A DNA stretch of 64,000 nucleotides, taken from Bacteroidales bacterium. GTDB taxonomy: Bacteria > Bacteroidota > Bacteroidia > Bacteroidales > F082. The notes under the pieces are model-generated. The model searched no databases, was not told where the DNA came from, and saw only the letters and a list, made by a program, of their open reading frames with translations. Within the stretch, counting starts at the first letter, position 1. The number at the start of each line of letters is the position of its first letter. The position numbers and the translations under genes were made by a program. Below, piece by piece: positions 35,753 through 44,856 of this stretch. The stretch spans positions 1-64,000 of the forward strand of contig JALNZU010000016.1 in assembly GCA_023229245.1 (NCBI GenBank), in the 5' to 3' direction.

Positions 35753-36354
35753 TCTATATTGTTGACTATGGTATGGGGAACCTTGGTTCAGTACAAAACA
35801 TGCTCAAACACATCGGCATTCCATCACAAATTGTTGATGATCCTTGTGTTTTAGAAAAAGCAAATAAAATTCTGTTACCCGGCGTAGGTTCTTTTGATCA
35901 GGCAATGAAGCATATTCAACAAAAAGGGTTTCTAAGGATTTTAAATCAAAAAGCACTCACGGAAAAAATTCCTGTTCTTGGTATCTGTTTAGGTATGCAG
36001 TTGCTTACTAACGGAAGTGAAGAAGGTATTCTACCCGGCCTTGGCTGGATAGATGCCAAAACTATCCGGTTCCCAATTAACAATGGTTTAAAAGTGCCTC
36101 ATATGGGATGGAATATAGTGCATACTTCATTTCCCAATCTGCTTACAAAAAAGCTACCTGAAGAAAGTAGGTTTTACTTTGTCCATTCCTATTATGTGAA
36201 AGTTGTCAACGAAGAAAACAGTATACTAAAAACAGATTATGGGGTTCGTTTCGATGCTGCAATCCAAAAGAATAACATATATGGTGTACAATTTCATCCC
36301 GAGAAAAGTCACAAATTCGGTATGCAAATTCTAAAAAACTTTGCAGAAATCTAA
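35749..36354 (+). CDS. hisH: HisH-type glutaminase subunit for sugar amidation
   Basis: 201 residues, GTG start overlapping wbuX by 4 bp. Class-I glutamine amidotransferase triad present: Cys80 in LGICLGMQL and His/Glu in VQFHPEKSH. It should release ammonia for the WbuX reaction, channelled by the HisF-like partner. Position between wbuX and the HisF paralogue, and absence of other his genes, argue against histidine synthesis. Confidence 0.92.
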   Translation: MIYIVDYGMGNLGSVQNMLKHIGIPSQIVDDPCVLEKANKILLPGVGSFDQAMKHIQQKGFLRILNQKALTEKIPVLGICLGMQLLTNGSEEGILPGLGWIDAKTIRFPINNGLKVPHMGWNIVHTSFPNLLTKKLPEESRFYFVHSYYVKVVNEENSILKTDYGVRFDAAIQKNNIYGVQFHPEKSHKFGMQILKNFAEI

Positions 36355-37115
36355 TGCTAAAAACGAGAATAATTCCTGCATTATTACTGCAAAACGAATC
36401 ACTAGTAAAAACCTTTAGGTTCACAAAACCAAGATATATTGGAGATCCTATCAACACAGTACGTATTTTTAATGAACTGGAAGTGGATGAATTGATTTTT
36501 CTTGATATTACCGCAACCAAAGATAAACGTGAACCAAACTACAAAATTCTATCCGAAATTGCAAATGAATGCTTCATGCCTCTTGGCTATGGAGGAGGCA
36601 TATGTTCATTGGAACAAGCAAGAAAGATATTCAGTATTGGTTTTGAAAAGATTTTACTTAACACATCTTCTCATCTAAACAAATATCTAATAAGCGAGAT
36701 AGCTGATGTGTTTGGTAGTCAAGCTGTGATTGTATCAATTGATGTGAAAAAGAATTTTTGGGGAACTCATGAGGTATGGGCGCATGAAGCAAAACAAAAT
36801 ATAAAGAAAAGCCCAATTGATTGGGCATCTGAAGTTGAAAGGCTTGGAGCTGGTGAGATATTACTTACATCTGTGGATAAAGAAGGTACATGGTCAGGTT
36901 TTGATATTGATCTTGTAAAAAAAACTACCGATACAGTCAACATCCCCGTAATAGCGCACGGTGGTGCCGGAACAATTGAACATATTAGAGAAGTAGTTAA
37001 GCAAGGAAACGCATCAGCAGTGGCACTTGGTAGTATGGTCGTATATCAGAAAAAGGGGTATGGTGTTTTAGTTAATTTTCCGGATAAAAAAGAATTAGAA
37101 AAGATATTGGTATGA
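36354..37115 (+). CDS. wbuZ: HisF-like amidation-associated protein (WbuZ)
   Basis: 253 residues, TIM barrel. Histidine-pathway HisF has two catalytic aspartates. The second (Asp130) is kept in VSIDVKK, but the first (Asp11, IPCLDV in HisF) is Leu here (RIIPALLLQ). Such proteins serve as ammonia conduit and scaffold for sugar amidation rather than for imidazole formation. One-base overlap with hisH and 4 bp with the next gene. Confidence 0.9.
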   Translation: MLKTRIIPALLLQNESLVKTFRFTKPRYIGDPINTVRIFNELEVDELIFLDITATKDKREPNYKILSEIANECFMPLGYGGGICSLEQARKIFSIGFEKILLNTSSHLNKYLISEIADVFGSQAVIVSIDVKKNFWGTHEVWAHEAKQNIKKSPIDWASEVERLGAGEILLTSVDKEGTWSGFDIDLVKKTTDTVNIPVIAHGGAGTIEHIREVVKQGNASAVALGSMVVYQKKGYGVLVNFPDKKELEKILV

Positions 37116-37831
37116 AGCAGACATTTTTATTTACTTTCGATTATATCAAACAACAATATCAGCAAGTACTAAACTATGGATATACAGTTATTACTTGTGA
37201 GCAATATATTACCTACAAAAGAAAAAAAGAAACATTTCCAGTATTGGTTAATCGTGTAGATATTGATCTTTCGGTAAAAAAGACTGAGAATTTAATAGAT
37301 ATTTTTAATGATCTTGGAATAAAAGCTACTTTCTTTTTAAGACTACACGCCCCAGAGTATAATCCCTTTAGCTTTGACAATTACCGAATCATAAAAAAAC
37401 TTCTAAATTCAGGCCACGAACTTGGATATCACTCTGAAGTGATAGACCAATCAGTAATTTGGGGAGAAGATCCTACTGACTGCTTATGGCGTGATATTGA
37501 AATCATTAATCGGATATTTAACACAGAAATCAGAGGTGTTGCTAGTCATGGAGGAATGACAGGCTTAAATAATTTAGATTTTTGGGGAAATAAAAAGGCG
37601 AAAGACTTTGGACTTCTATATGAAGCCTACGATAAAGAACCAGAATTCAATCTTTTTCAAGAGTCGTTTTATGTAAGTGATTCAGAGTGGATAAGGTGGA
37701 AGTGTTATAACAAAGGTCAATTAGTTGAAGGCGATAGAAGAAGTTTGGCCGAACATCTGCCAGATGGCCACCAGATAATTCATGCATTAATTCATCCCGA
37801 CACGTATTATAAAAGACATTTATATGAGTAG
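37112..37831 (+). CDS. NodB-like polysaccharide deacetylase
   Basis: 239 residues. NodB pattern: FPVLVNRVDIDLSVKK (catalytic/metal Asp), the barrel strand KATFFLRLHAPEYN, and a metal-binding GHELGYHSEV. C-terminal HALIHPDTYY resembles the last NodB motif. Likely a metal-dependent N- or O-deacetylase acting on a sugar intermediate of this pathway. It overlaps both neighbours by a few bases. Confidence 0.8.
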   Translation: MKQTFLFTFDYIKQQYQQVLNYGYTVITCEQYITYKRKKETFPVLVNRVDIDLSVKKTENLIDIFNDLGIKATFFLRLHAPEYNPFSFDNYRIIKKLLNSGHELGYHSEVIDQSVIWGEDPTDCLWRDIEIINRIFNTEIRGVASHGGMTGLNNLDFWGNKKAKDFGLLYEAYDKEPEFNLFQESFYVSDSEWIRWKCYNKGQLVEGDRRSLAEHLPDGHQIIHALIHPDTYYKRHLYE

Positions 37832-38714
37832 TTTTATTATTAGCGAAGCCCTTGATTTACTCAGTAAAACTGATATTCCTTTTAGATTCTCAGGAAATGA
37901 AAAAGTTATCATTAAGTGTGCAAATAGCATAGATAGCTTATCTAAAAATGCTCTTTCCTTTTTCAGAAGAAATGATGTGGATTCTTACAGAAAAAACTTT
38001 AACCAAACAAACTTGGTAGTGTTAAAGCCAGAAGCTGATATTAATCTACCCCCAGGCAATTTTATTTTTGTTGAGAATCCGTCTTTAGTATTTAATATCA
38101 TTGGTATCCTACTTAAAGAAAAAGCAAAAGTTACAATAGACCCAACCGCAAATATCCATGATAAATCAATAATAGGAAAGAGTACAAGTGTGGGAGCATA
38201 TTGCTCAATAGGTAGCAATGTAAAAATAGGTGACAATTGTATTATTATGGACACATGTACTATTAATAATGCTGATATTGGAAATAATACAATAATTCAC
38301 TCGGGCACAAGAATTGGGAATCCGGGATTGGGGTCATATCTTGATAAAAAGGGTAAATATCACGACTTCCCTCACTTTGGTAAAGTCATTATTGGTAATA
38401 GAGTTGTCATCCAAGATAACACAGTTATAAATCAAGGGACCTTAAATAACACCATCATTGAAGAGGACACCCGAATAGGGCCATTAACCTGTATTGGTCA
38501 TGGAGTCAGGATAGGTAAGAGTTGTTTCGTTTCACAATCAGTTACAATAGCCGGTTCAGTAGCTATTGGAAATTTCGTAAAAATATGGGGCAATGCTTCT
38601 ATTAGGGATGGAATTTTGGTTGGAAACGGAAGTACAATTGGTATGGGGGCCGTTGTAGTAAAAAACATTCCGGAAAATGAGTCATGGGTAGGTAATCCAG
38701 CTAAAAAAATGTGA
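37824..38714 (+). CDS. LpxD-like hexapeptide acyltransferase
   Basis: 296 residues. N-terminal 100 residues resemble the LpxD uridine-binding domain, followed by a long left-handed beta-helix with many hexapeptides (DPTANIHDKSIIGKSTSVGA, IGNFVKIWGNASIRDGILVG) and the closing VGNPAKKM. Probably acylates an amino sugar. Its last 240 bp were duplicated downstream (39316-39564). The 213-bp gap that follows shows no feature. Confidence 0.85.
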   Translation: MSSFIISEALDLLSKTDIPFRFSGNEKVIIKCANSIDSLSKNALSFFRRNDVDSYRKNFNQTNLVVLKPEADINLPPGNFIFVENPSLVFNIIGILLKEKAKVTIDPTANIHDKSIIGKSTSVGAYCSIGSNVKIGDNCIIMDTCTINNADIGNNTIIHSGTRIGNPGLGSYLDKKGKYHDFPHFGKVIIGNRVVIQDNTVINQGTLNNTIIEEDTRIGPLTCIGHGVRIGKSCFVSQSVTIAGSVAIGNFVKIWGNASIRDGILVGNGSTIGMGAVVVKNIPENESWVGNPAKKM

Positions 38715-38720
38715 ATTTAA
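38473..38720 (+). repeat. Direct repeat D1 (source copy, 3' end of acyltransferase)
   Basis: 248 bp nearly identical to 39316-39564, including the stop codon and GTGAATTTAA. About 15 scattered differences are visible. Confidence 0.9.
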
Positions 38721-38927
38721 TAGGACAAAAGGGTAGATGTAGGTTTCATTTATATGCTACTATATCTTAAAAAAAGACTTCCGAATTTCTTGAGTTGTAA
38801 AACCTATAACAATTTAATTATCATTAGTTTTCTAAAAATAGAAAATTTTGATTAAGGTCATTCATTTTCGGTTAATGATAGTAGCATATTTCTTCAAACA
38901 TCAAAATAAGCATAAGAAAGATCATAC

Positions 38928-39524
38928 ATGAAATTAGCATTACTAGGAAATATGAACAACAATAATTTCTCAATCATGCGGTATCTGAGAGATTTAGGAG
39001 TAGATGCACATTTACTATTATTCGAAAATGATGGTGTTGGATCGAACTCGCACTTTGTGCCTGAAAACGACACTTGGGAATATGATAAATGGAAGCCTTA
39101 TATTCACAAGATAAATTTTAGTATTGATCCCGCATTAGTTCAGCAAAAATATTCGGTGCTAAATATAGTGTACATACTACAAAGAATTCGACTAACTATA
39201 ATTAATAGAAAGTTTTCCAAAGCTTACAAACCTATTTCAAACACCAAAATTGAAAATATTTTAAAGGGATATGATGCTTTTATTGGTTCAGGGCTAACAG
39301 GGATAATGCTAATGAGAATAGGGCCATTAACCTGTATTGGTCATGGAGTCAGGTTAGGTAAGAGTTGTTTCGTTTCACAGTCAGTTACAATAGCCGGTTC
39401 AGTAGCTATTGGTAATTTCGTGAAAATATGGGGCAATGATTCTATCAGGGATGGAATTTTGGTTGGAAATGGAAGTACAAATTGGTATGGGAGCCGTTGT
39501 AGTAAAAAATATTCCGAAAAATGA
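38928..39524 (+). pseudogene. Glycosyltransferase N-terminus fused to duplicated acyltransferase tail
   Basis: The first ~125 residues (KLALLGNMNNNNFSIMRYLR, FENDGVGSN) look like the N-terminal domain of a GT-B glycosyltransferase. At 39316 the frame runs into the duplicated 3' end of the LpxD-like gene (IGPLTCIGHGVR). A one-base insertion at about 39480 (ACAAATTGG for ACAATTGG) scrambles the last residues. Neither half is complete, so I treat it as a broken chimera; the glycosyltransferase C-terminus is missing. Confidence 0.75.
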
Positions 39525-39564
39525 GTCATGGGCAGGTAATCCTACTAAAAAAATGTGAATTTAA
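39316..39564 (+). repeat. Direct repeat D2 (inserted copy)
   Basis: Second copy of 38473-38720 with one extra A. It ends 11 bp before the next glycosyltransferase start, so it replaces the 3' part of the truncated glycosyltransferase gene. Confidence 0.9.
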
Positions 39565-39575
39565 AGATAAAACAA

Positions 39576-40829
39576 ATGAAAAAAAATAAGGTTTTTTTAG
39601 GTTTTATTGACATCGCCGGCCAGATATCCGAGTATGCAAATTCATACAGTAACTTAGGTTACAAAGTAACAACCGTAGTAAGGACCAGAATTTCGTATTT
39701 CCCATATTCAAGGTATAACATAATACTAGAAGGACTTATACCGCCTTTTTTAAAAAAAGGAACCTTACTTAGAAAACTTTATCTAGGTATAGTTTATATC
39801 CCATTATATCATATGCTAATGCTATATTTTGTGTTTTCAAATGATATTTTCCATTTTATCTGGTATAATGCTAAAACAAACTTCTTTTACTTTTGGTTAA
39901 TTAAGAGATTAAATAAAAAAATCATCATTCAGTTTGTAGGCAGTGATGTAAAATGGATTCCACTACATTTCCAGGAATTCGAATTTAGAAGATTAGACAC
40001 AGGTGACCAGAAACTACGTATGGTCAATACACAGAAACAAAAAATTACTCTTAATAGCCGATTGAGGTATGTAAGAATTTCAGAAAAATTTGCCGATTTA
40101 ATTATTTCCATACCAGAACAAGCTCAATTACAATTACGTCCATATTATAACTTTTACTTACCAGTAACAAAAAATATTAAACAGAAAAAAAGATCAAACA
40201 GAAAATTAAAGGTAGCACTTGGAATTACAGAATCAAAAGCGAAAGGAACTGATAAGGTTATTGAAATACTAAAAAACTATATTAACCAATCGACTGTAGA
40301 TTTTGAGTTAATTAAACTAGCGAAAATACCGCACGATAAAGTTTTAAACATTTTAGAAATAACAGATATTTTTATTTATACGCCCTATTCATGCGGCGCT
40401 GGTAAGTTTGGTCATGAAGCTGTTGCTGCAGGAGCCGTTACTTTAGTTGGTTATGACAAAGATTGGCTTGCACTACCAGAGAATCCACCCTTTGTACATA
40501 TACAAGAAAATACTCTTATTGAAAAGCTTGATTATTTTTTGCGTAATCATGAAGAAAGAATCAAACTATCTGAATACGGTATTGTTTGGGCAAAAAATTG
40601 GACGGATCCAGATTGGATTATTTCTGATATTTTAGATAAATTAAATAATGATCGGCCGCCAGATTATATTCCTAAATTCTTTAGAGATCAAGCAACTTTT
40701 GACTCAATTTGGGATAAACCTGATTCATACAAGGTTGCAAATAAATGGACCAAATATGTTTCTAGAGAAAAATGGTACAAAGAAAATATTTCTCCTGGAT
40801 ATAGAGATAAATTAATCTTTGAGGGATGA
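39576..40829 (+). CDS. Glycosyltransferase, GT-B type
   Basis: About 417 residues from the ATG at 39576; a longer GTG reading begins inside the duplicated segment and is unlikely. N-terminal FLGFIDIAGQISEYANSYSN; a central NKKIIIQFVGSDVKW; C-terminal donor domain GTDKVIEILKNY, YTPYSCGAGKFGHEAVAAGA. Substrate unknown. It ends in a 4-bp overlap with wzx. Confidence 0.8.
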   Translation: MKKNKVFLGFIDIAGQISEYANSYSNLGYKVTTVVRTRISYFPYSRYNIILEGLIPPFLKKGTLLRKLYLGIVYIPLYHMLMLYFVFSNDIFHFIWYNAKTNFFYFWLIKRLNKKIIIQFVGSDVKWIPLHFQEFEFRRLDTGDQKLRMVNTQKQKITLNSRLRYVRISEKFADLIISIPEQAQLQLRPYYNFYLPVTKNIKQKKRSNRKLKVALGITESKAKGTDKVIEILKNYINQSTVDFELIKLAKIPHDKVLNILEITDIFIYTPYSCGAGKFGHEAVAAGAVTLVGYDKDWLALPENPPFVHIQENTLIEKLDYFLRNHEERIKLSEYGIVWAKNWTDPDWIISDILDKLNNDRPPDYIPKFFRDQATFDSIWDKPDSYKVANKWTKYVSREKWYKENISPGYRDKLIFEG

Positions 40830-42292
40830 TAAAACAATTCATAAAAGATGCAGGGATTTATGGAATAACTGGCATACTTTCAAAAGGTATTGCAATCTTT
40901 CTAGTACCTGTTTATACAAAAATACTAACACCGAATGATTATGGTATCATAGATCTTGTAGCTGTCATTTATTCTATTGTTGCCATTTCAGTGCCCTTAG
41001 AGATTTCGCAAGCAGTGGCAAGGTTTCTTGCAGATGATAGAGATAATCCAAGCTATATAAAACAAGTTAGTTCAATAGGACTTTTCATTACACTAATTGC
41101 ATTCTCCATCTTTTTTTTGGTTGGGTTTATGTTTAAAGAAAAGCTAACATTATGGATTTTTGAAGATGGCAATCTGGAAAAAACATTTGTAATCGCTTTA
41201 CTTCATATGTTTTTTACAGGCCTCTTTTATTTTGTTCAAAATCAATTGAAATGGACACTTAAGCCATTAAAATATTCTATCACTTCCATCGTTTATATAA
41301 TTGTTAATTTCACTTTTTCAATTTTATTTGTAGTTATACTTAAAGTGGGGCTAATTGGGGTTTTTTATGCCTATTTAATAGCTGGCACAACAGGTTTTCT
41401 ATTAGGTTTTTATTTTAGTAATGAGAATTACTCCTTTAGTATCCATTTTCCTACCACAAAAAAAATGCTTGCATTCTCATTGCCATTGGTCCCATCTGGT
41501 GTAAGTGTGTTTTTTATTAATACTGGGCAAAGGATTATGATTAAAGGACTAATGGAACTTTCAGATTTAGGTTTATTTGCAGTAGCTAGAAAAATCGCAT
41601 CAATACTTGGTATCGGATTTCAAAGTATCCAAAACTCTATTATTCCATTGGTTTATCAGAACATGGATAAATCAAAAACGCCAAAGGATATGGCTACAAT
41701 TTTTCGTTTCATGGTTTTTTTTCTTTTACTTTTTTTTGTACTAATCTCATTGTTTTCAAAAGAATTACTTATAGTAATGACAACACCAGCTTATTATAAT
41801 GCGTATAAAATAATACCTCTTTTAGTATTGGCGGAGTGCTTTGTGGGCTTACAGAGAACTTTTTCGGTAGGTCTATCTATTGCTAAGAAAACAAAGATTC
41901 TAGCATACATTAATATTTTAGGATCAATTGTTTCATTAATTATAAGTTTTGTTTTTATTTATTATTTTGGAATTATGGGTGCTGCCATAGCGTACTTAAT
42001 TCAAAGTATTGTAATAACAATTATTCAAATTACATTTTCACAGAAATTCTTTTTTGTCCAATACCCAATTAAAAGCTCCTTCTTTACAATGCTATTTTCC
42101 ATAGTCATTATCACAATAGGACTATTTTTTATTGCTGATTTGCAAATTGTCTTTCAAGTTTTAATTAAATTACTATTGTTAACTTTTTTCATATTGGCAT
42201 CTATAAAATATAGCCATTTAATTAATCCAAATGAAATAGGGTTAATTTTTTCAAAAATAAAAACAGGGTTAAGAGGAAAAGATGATCAATAA
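40826..42292 (+). CDS. wzx: Lipid-linked oligosaccharide flippase Wzx
   Basis: 488 residues with about 12-14 membrane segments, in the MATE/MVF polysaccharide-transporter pattern: GIYGITGILSKGIAIFLVPV at the N-terminus, SLPLVPSGVSVFFINTGQRI in the second half. It moves undecaprenyl-linked repeat units across the inner membrane. Its presence with Wzy below defines a Wzx/Wzy-dependent glycan. Confidence 0.93.
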   Translation: MIKQFIKDAGIYGITGILSKGIAIFLVPVYTKILTPNDYGIIDLVAVIYSIVAISVPLEISQAVARFLADDRDNPSYIKQVSSIGLFITLIAFSIFFLVGFMFKEKLTLWIFEDGNLEKTFVIALLHMFFTGLFYFVQNQLKWTLKPLKYSITSIVYIIVNFTFSILFVVILKVGLIGVFYAYLIAGTTGFLLGFYFSNENYSFSIHFPTTKKMLAFSLPLVPSGVSVFFINTGQRIMIKGLMELSDLGLFAVARKIASILGIGFQSIQNSIIPLVYQNMDKSKTPKDMATIFRFMVFFLLLFFVLISLFSKELLIVMTTPAYYNAYKIIPLLVLAECFVGLQRTFSVGLSIAKKTKILAYINILGSIVSLIISFVFIYYFGIMGAAIAYLIQSIVITIIQITFSQKFFFVQYPIKSSFFTMLFSIVIITIGLFFIADLQIVFQVLIKLLLLTFFILASIKYSHLINPNEIGLIFSKIKTGLRGKDDQ

Positions 42293-42306
42293 ATCACTTG
42301 AATACT

Positions 42307-43506
42307 ATGCATATTGTTCATGTAGTAGTACATTTCCCAACTACTAAATTAGAATATCAGGAAGTCGCTCTCGCGCGCGTTCAGACTAGGAGTGGAAATA
42401 AAGTTACAATAGTAACTAGTGATTGGCACAATAATTACCCAAATTACAAAGAAATATTTGAACCGATTATTGGCCAAAGGTATGTTGGGATCGGAATATC
42501 AGAAGAAGAACGAATTGTAATTATACGATTGAAACTTAAAAAGATTTTAAAGATTATTCCTTATTTATCCGGTTTAAACAAAACACTAAGAAAGATTAAT
42601 CCAGACTTTATCATTTGTCATGGTTTTGAAGTTGGTATATTGCCTATTCAATCGTATGTTAATAAGATTCCCTTAATTGTAGACAGCCATTTTATGCACG
42701 TTCATTCAGTAATTAAGTCAAGAAATAACTTGAATAAATTTTTCGTGCAGTTAAAGCTTATAGTGAACAGATTAGTCTTAAAACTTAATGGGTCTTATTT
42801 AAGAGACAAAGGCGTAAGTTTTTTCGGCGTTACTGAAGAATCTGCTGCTAATATTGCAAAGTATGTGGGATTAAAAACAGGTGAAGTAAAACTAATTCCA
42901 CTTGGGGTCAATAGATCAATCTTTTTTAAATCAAATGAAATAAGAAAGAACACGAGGAATAAACTTGGGGTGGCAGAAAACGATATTTTATTATGCTATA
43001 CTGGCAAAATTGAATCTTATAAAGGTGTCCACCTGATTATTGAGTCTCTTGCCAGAATAAACTACCCAAATCTTAGATTGTTAATAGTTGGAGGTAAGAC
43101 AGGGTTATATTCTAGATATTTAGACAAAATCATACAAGAAAATAAGCTGCAGGATTATGTTATTTTTAAACCATTTTCAAATAAGCCTGAATTAAATGCC
43201 TTTTTTAATGCATCTGATATAGCTGTTTATCCAAGAAGTGTTACAATAAGTCACATTGAAGCAATGTCTGTTGGCTTACCAATTATTATCGAAAACCTTA
43301 GTGGGGTGCAACATAGAATAGAATATGAAAACGGGTTTTGTATTAACGGAGAGAACGAAAAAGAATTAGATGAGAAAATAAATTTTCTAATTAATAATCC
43401 AAACGAAAGAGAAAAAATGGGGAGGCAGTCTTTAAAACTTGTTCAAGATAAATTTACATGGGAAAACATAAATAAACAAATATTAAGTCTTGCAAAAATC
43501 ACTTAA
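42307..43506 (+). CDS. Glycosyltransferase family 4
   Basis: 399 residues from the ATG at 42307 (a TTG three codons earlier also opens the frame). C-terminal donor domain is clear: LLCYTGKIESYKGVHLIIES, then the E-x7-E segment in ISHIEAMSVGLPIIIENL. Retaining GT-B enzyme; sugar not deducible. Confidence 0.9.
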   Translation: MHIVHVVVHFPTTKLEYQEVALARVQTRSGNKVTIVTSDWHNNYPNYKEIFEPIIGQRYVGIGISEEERIVIIRLKLKKILKIIPYLSGLNKTLRKINPDFIICHGFEVGILPIQSYVNKIPLIVDSHFMHVHSVIKSRNNLNKFFVQLKLIVNRLVLKLNGSYLRDKGVSFFGVTEESAANIAKYVGLKTGEVKLIPLGVNRSIFFKSNEIRKNTRNKLGVAENDILLCYTGKIESYKGVHLIIESLARINYPNLRLLIVGGKTGLYSRYLDKIIQENKLQDYVIFKPFSNKPELNAFFNASDIAVYPRSVTISHIEAMSVGLPIIIENLSGVQHRIEYENGFCINGENEKELDEKINFLINNPNEREKMGRQSLKLVQDKFTWENINKQILSLAKIT

Positions 43507-43543
43507 CACTAATTTAAAAAGTAGACAAATCTATTAAATCACA

Positions 43544-44815
43544 ATGAAAATACTTTGGTTTGCCAATACACCTTGTGGGGCTTCAGTCTATTTGAATAGC
43601 AGTATTGTGACAGGTGGATGGTTGGAGTCATTAGAAAAAGAGTTAAAAAAAGAGAGTACAATAGATCTACATGTGGCATTCTATTGGGTCGAACGATTAA
43701 ATTCATTTACATTCAATGATGTAACCTATCATCCTATATATCGTCCTGGTACAAAATCAAAAGCTCATAAATTTCTTTCTAGATTATTGGGTTTTAAAAA
43801 TTCTGATTCTTCAGAGGTATTATTAATAAATAAATTAGTTAGAGAGATTAATCCAGATTTGATACATGTTTTTGGAAGTGAAGAAAATTTTGGACTTATC
43901 GTTTTAGAGTTCCAACAGAAAACTATACTAACCATACAGGGTATTCTAAACCCCATTTATAATAAGCTTTATGCTGGTTTCCCAAAACAAATTATTAATA
44001 AATACGAACCACTAATTCGCAAATTATCGCTCAATTCGCTTAAATATAAAAGCAAATCCATATTAAGAAAAAGTAGGCGAGAAAAAATAATTTATAAAAA
44101 CTTATTGTTCTGCTCAGGTAGAACAGAATGGGATCAACGTGTTGCTAATATACTTAACCCAAATATTCAATATTTTAGAATTAATGAAATTCTGAGAGAT
44201 TCCTTTTATAATAAAAAATGGGATAAGAAAGAATTTAATAAGAGAATTAGTATTCTTACTATAATGTCCGATACCTACTATAAAGGGATTGAAACTATTG
44301 TTCATACAGCGATTCTACTGAAAGAATTGAACACGTTTAACTTTTCTTGGAATATAGTAGGGTTAACGAAACGAAGTAACACAGTTAAAATAGTTACTAA
44401 ATGGCTTGGGGTTGATTCTCAATCTTTAAACCTCAACTTATATGGTCGCATGGATGAGCAGCAAATAATTAAACTAATGCTTGAAGCTGACATTTACTGT
44501 CAAGTAAGTCACATTGAGAATAGCCCAAATAGTTTATGTGAAGCGATGATTTTAGGTATGCCAATAGTGGCAACTTTTGTTGGTGGAACTAGTACAATGC
44601 TTGAGAATAATAAAGAAGGTATTTTAGTTCAAGAGGGAGAGCCATATTCTATCGCAGGTGCTATAGTAGAAATAAGCAATAATTTTTCTAAGGCTAAGGC
44701 CTTAGGTGATAACGCAAGAACGACAGCAGCACAAAGACATAGTAAGACAATAATAGTAGAGAATACAAAATCTGTTTATCATAGAATACATGCTCAAAGT
44801 CTGGATTTAAAATAG
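43544..44815 (+). CDS. Glycosyltransferase family 4
   Basis: 423 residues. N-terminal KILWFANTPCGASVYLNSS, acceptor domain with INPDLIHVFGSEENFGL, donor domain with LTIMSDTYYKGIETIVHTAI and SHIENSPNSLCEAMILGMPI. A GT-B retaining enzyme. Very AT-rich. Confidence 0.9.
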   Translation: MKILWFANTPCGASVYLNSSIVTGGWLESLEKELKKESTIDLHVAFYWVERLNSFTFNDVTYHPIYRPGTKSKAHKFLSRLLGFKNSDSSEVLLINKLVREINPDLIHVFGSEENFGLIVLEFQQKTILTIQGILNPIYNKLYAGFPKQIINKYEPLIRKLSLNSLKYKSKSILRKSRREKIIYKNLLFCSGRTEWDQRVANILNPNIQYFRINEILRDSFYNKKWDKKEFNKRISILTIMSDTYYKGIETIVHTAILLKELNTFNFSWNIVGLTKRSNTVKIVTKWLGVDSQSLNLNLYGRMDEQQIIKLMLEADIYCQVSHIENSPNSLCEAMILGMPIVATFVGGTSTMLENNKEGILVQEGEPYSIAGAIVEISNNFSKAKALGDNARTTAAQRHSKTIIVENTKSVYHRIHAQSLDLK

Positions 44816-44856
44816 AAAATAATATAAACTATTCTGATAATCTAAAAAAAATAAAA

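Noticed and set aside
35749..37115. Histidine biosynthesis (hisH/hisF)
   Set aside because: The HisF-like protein lacks Asp11, the genes are coupled to wbuX, and no other his gene is near.
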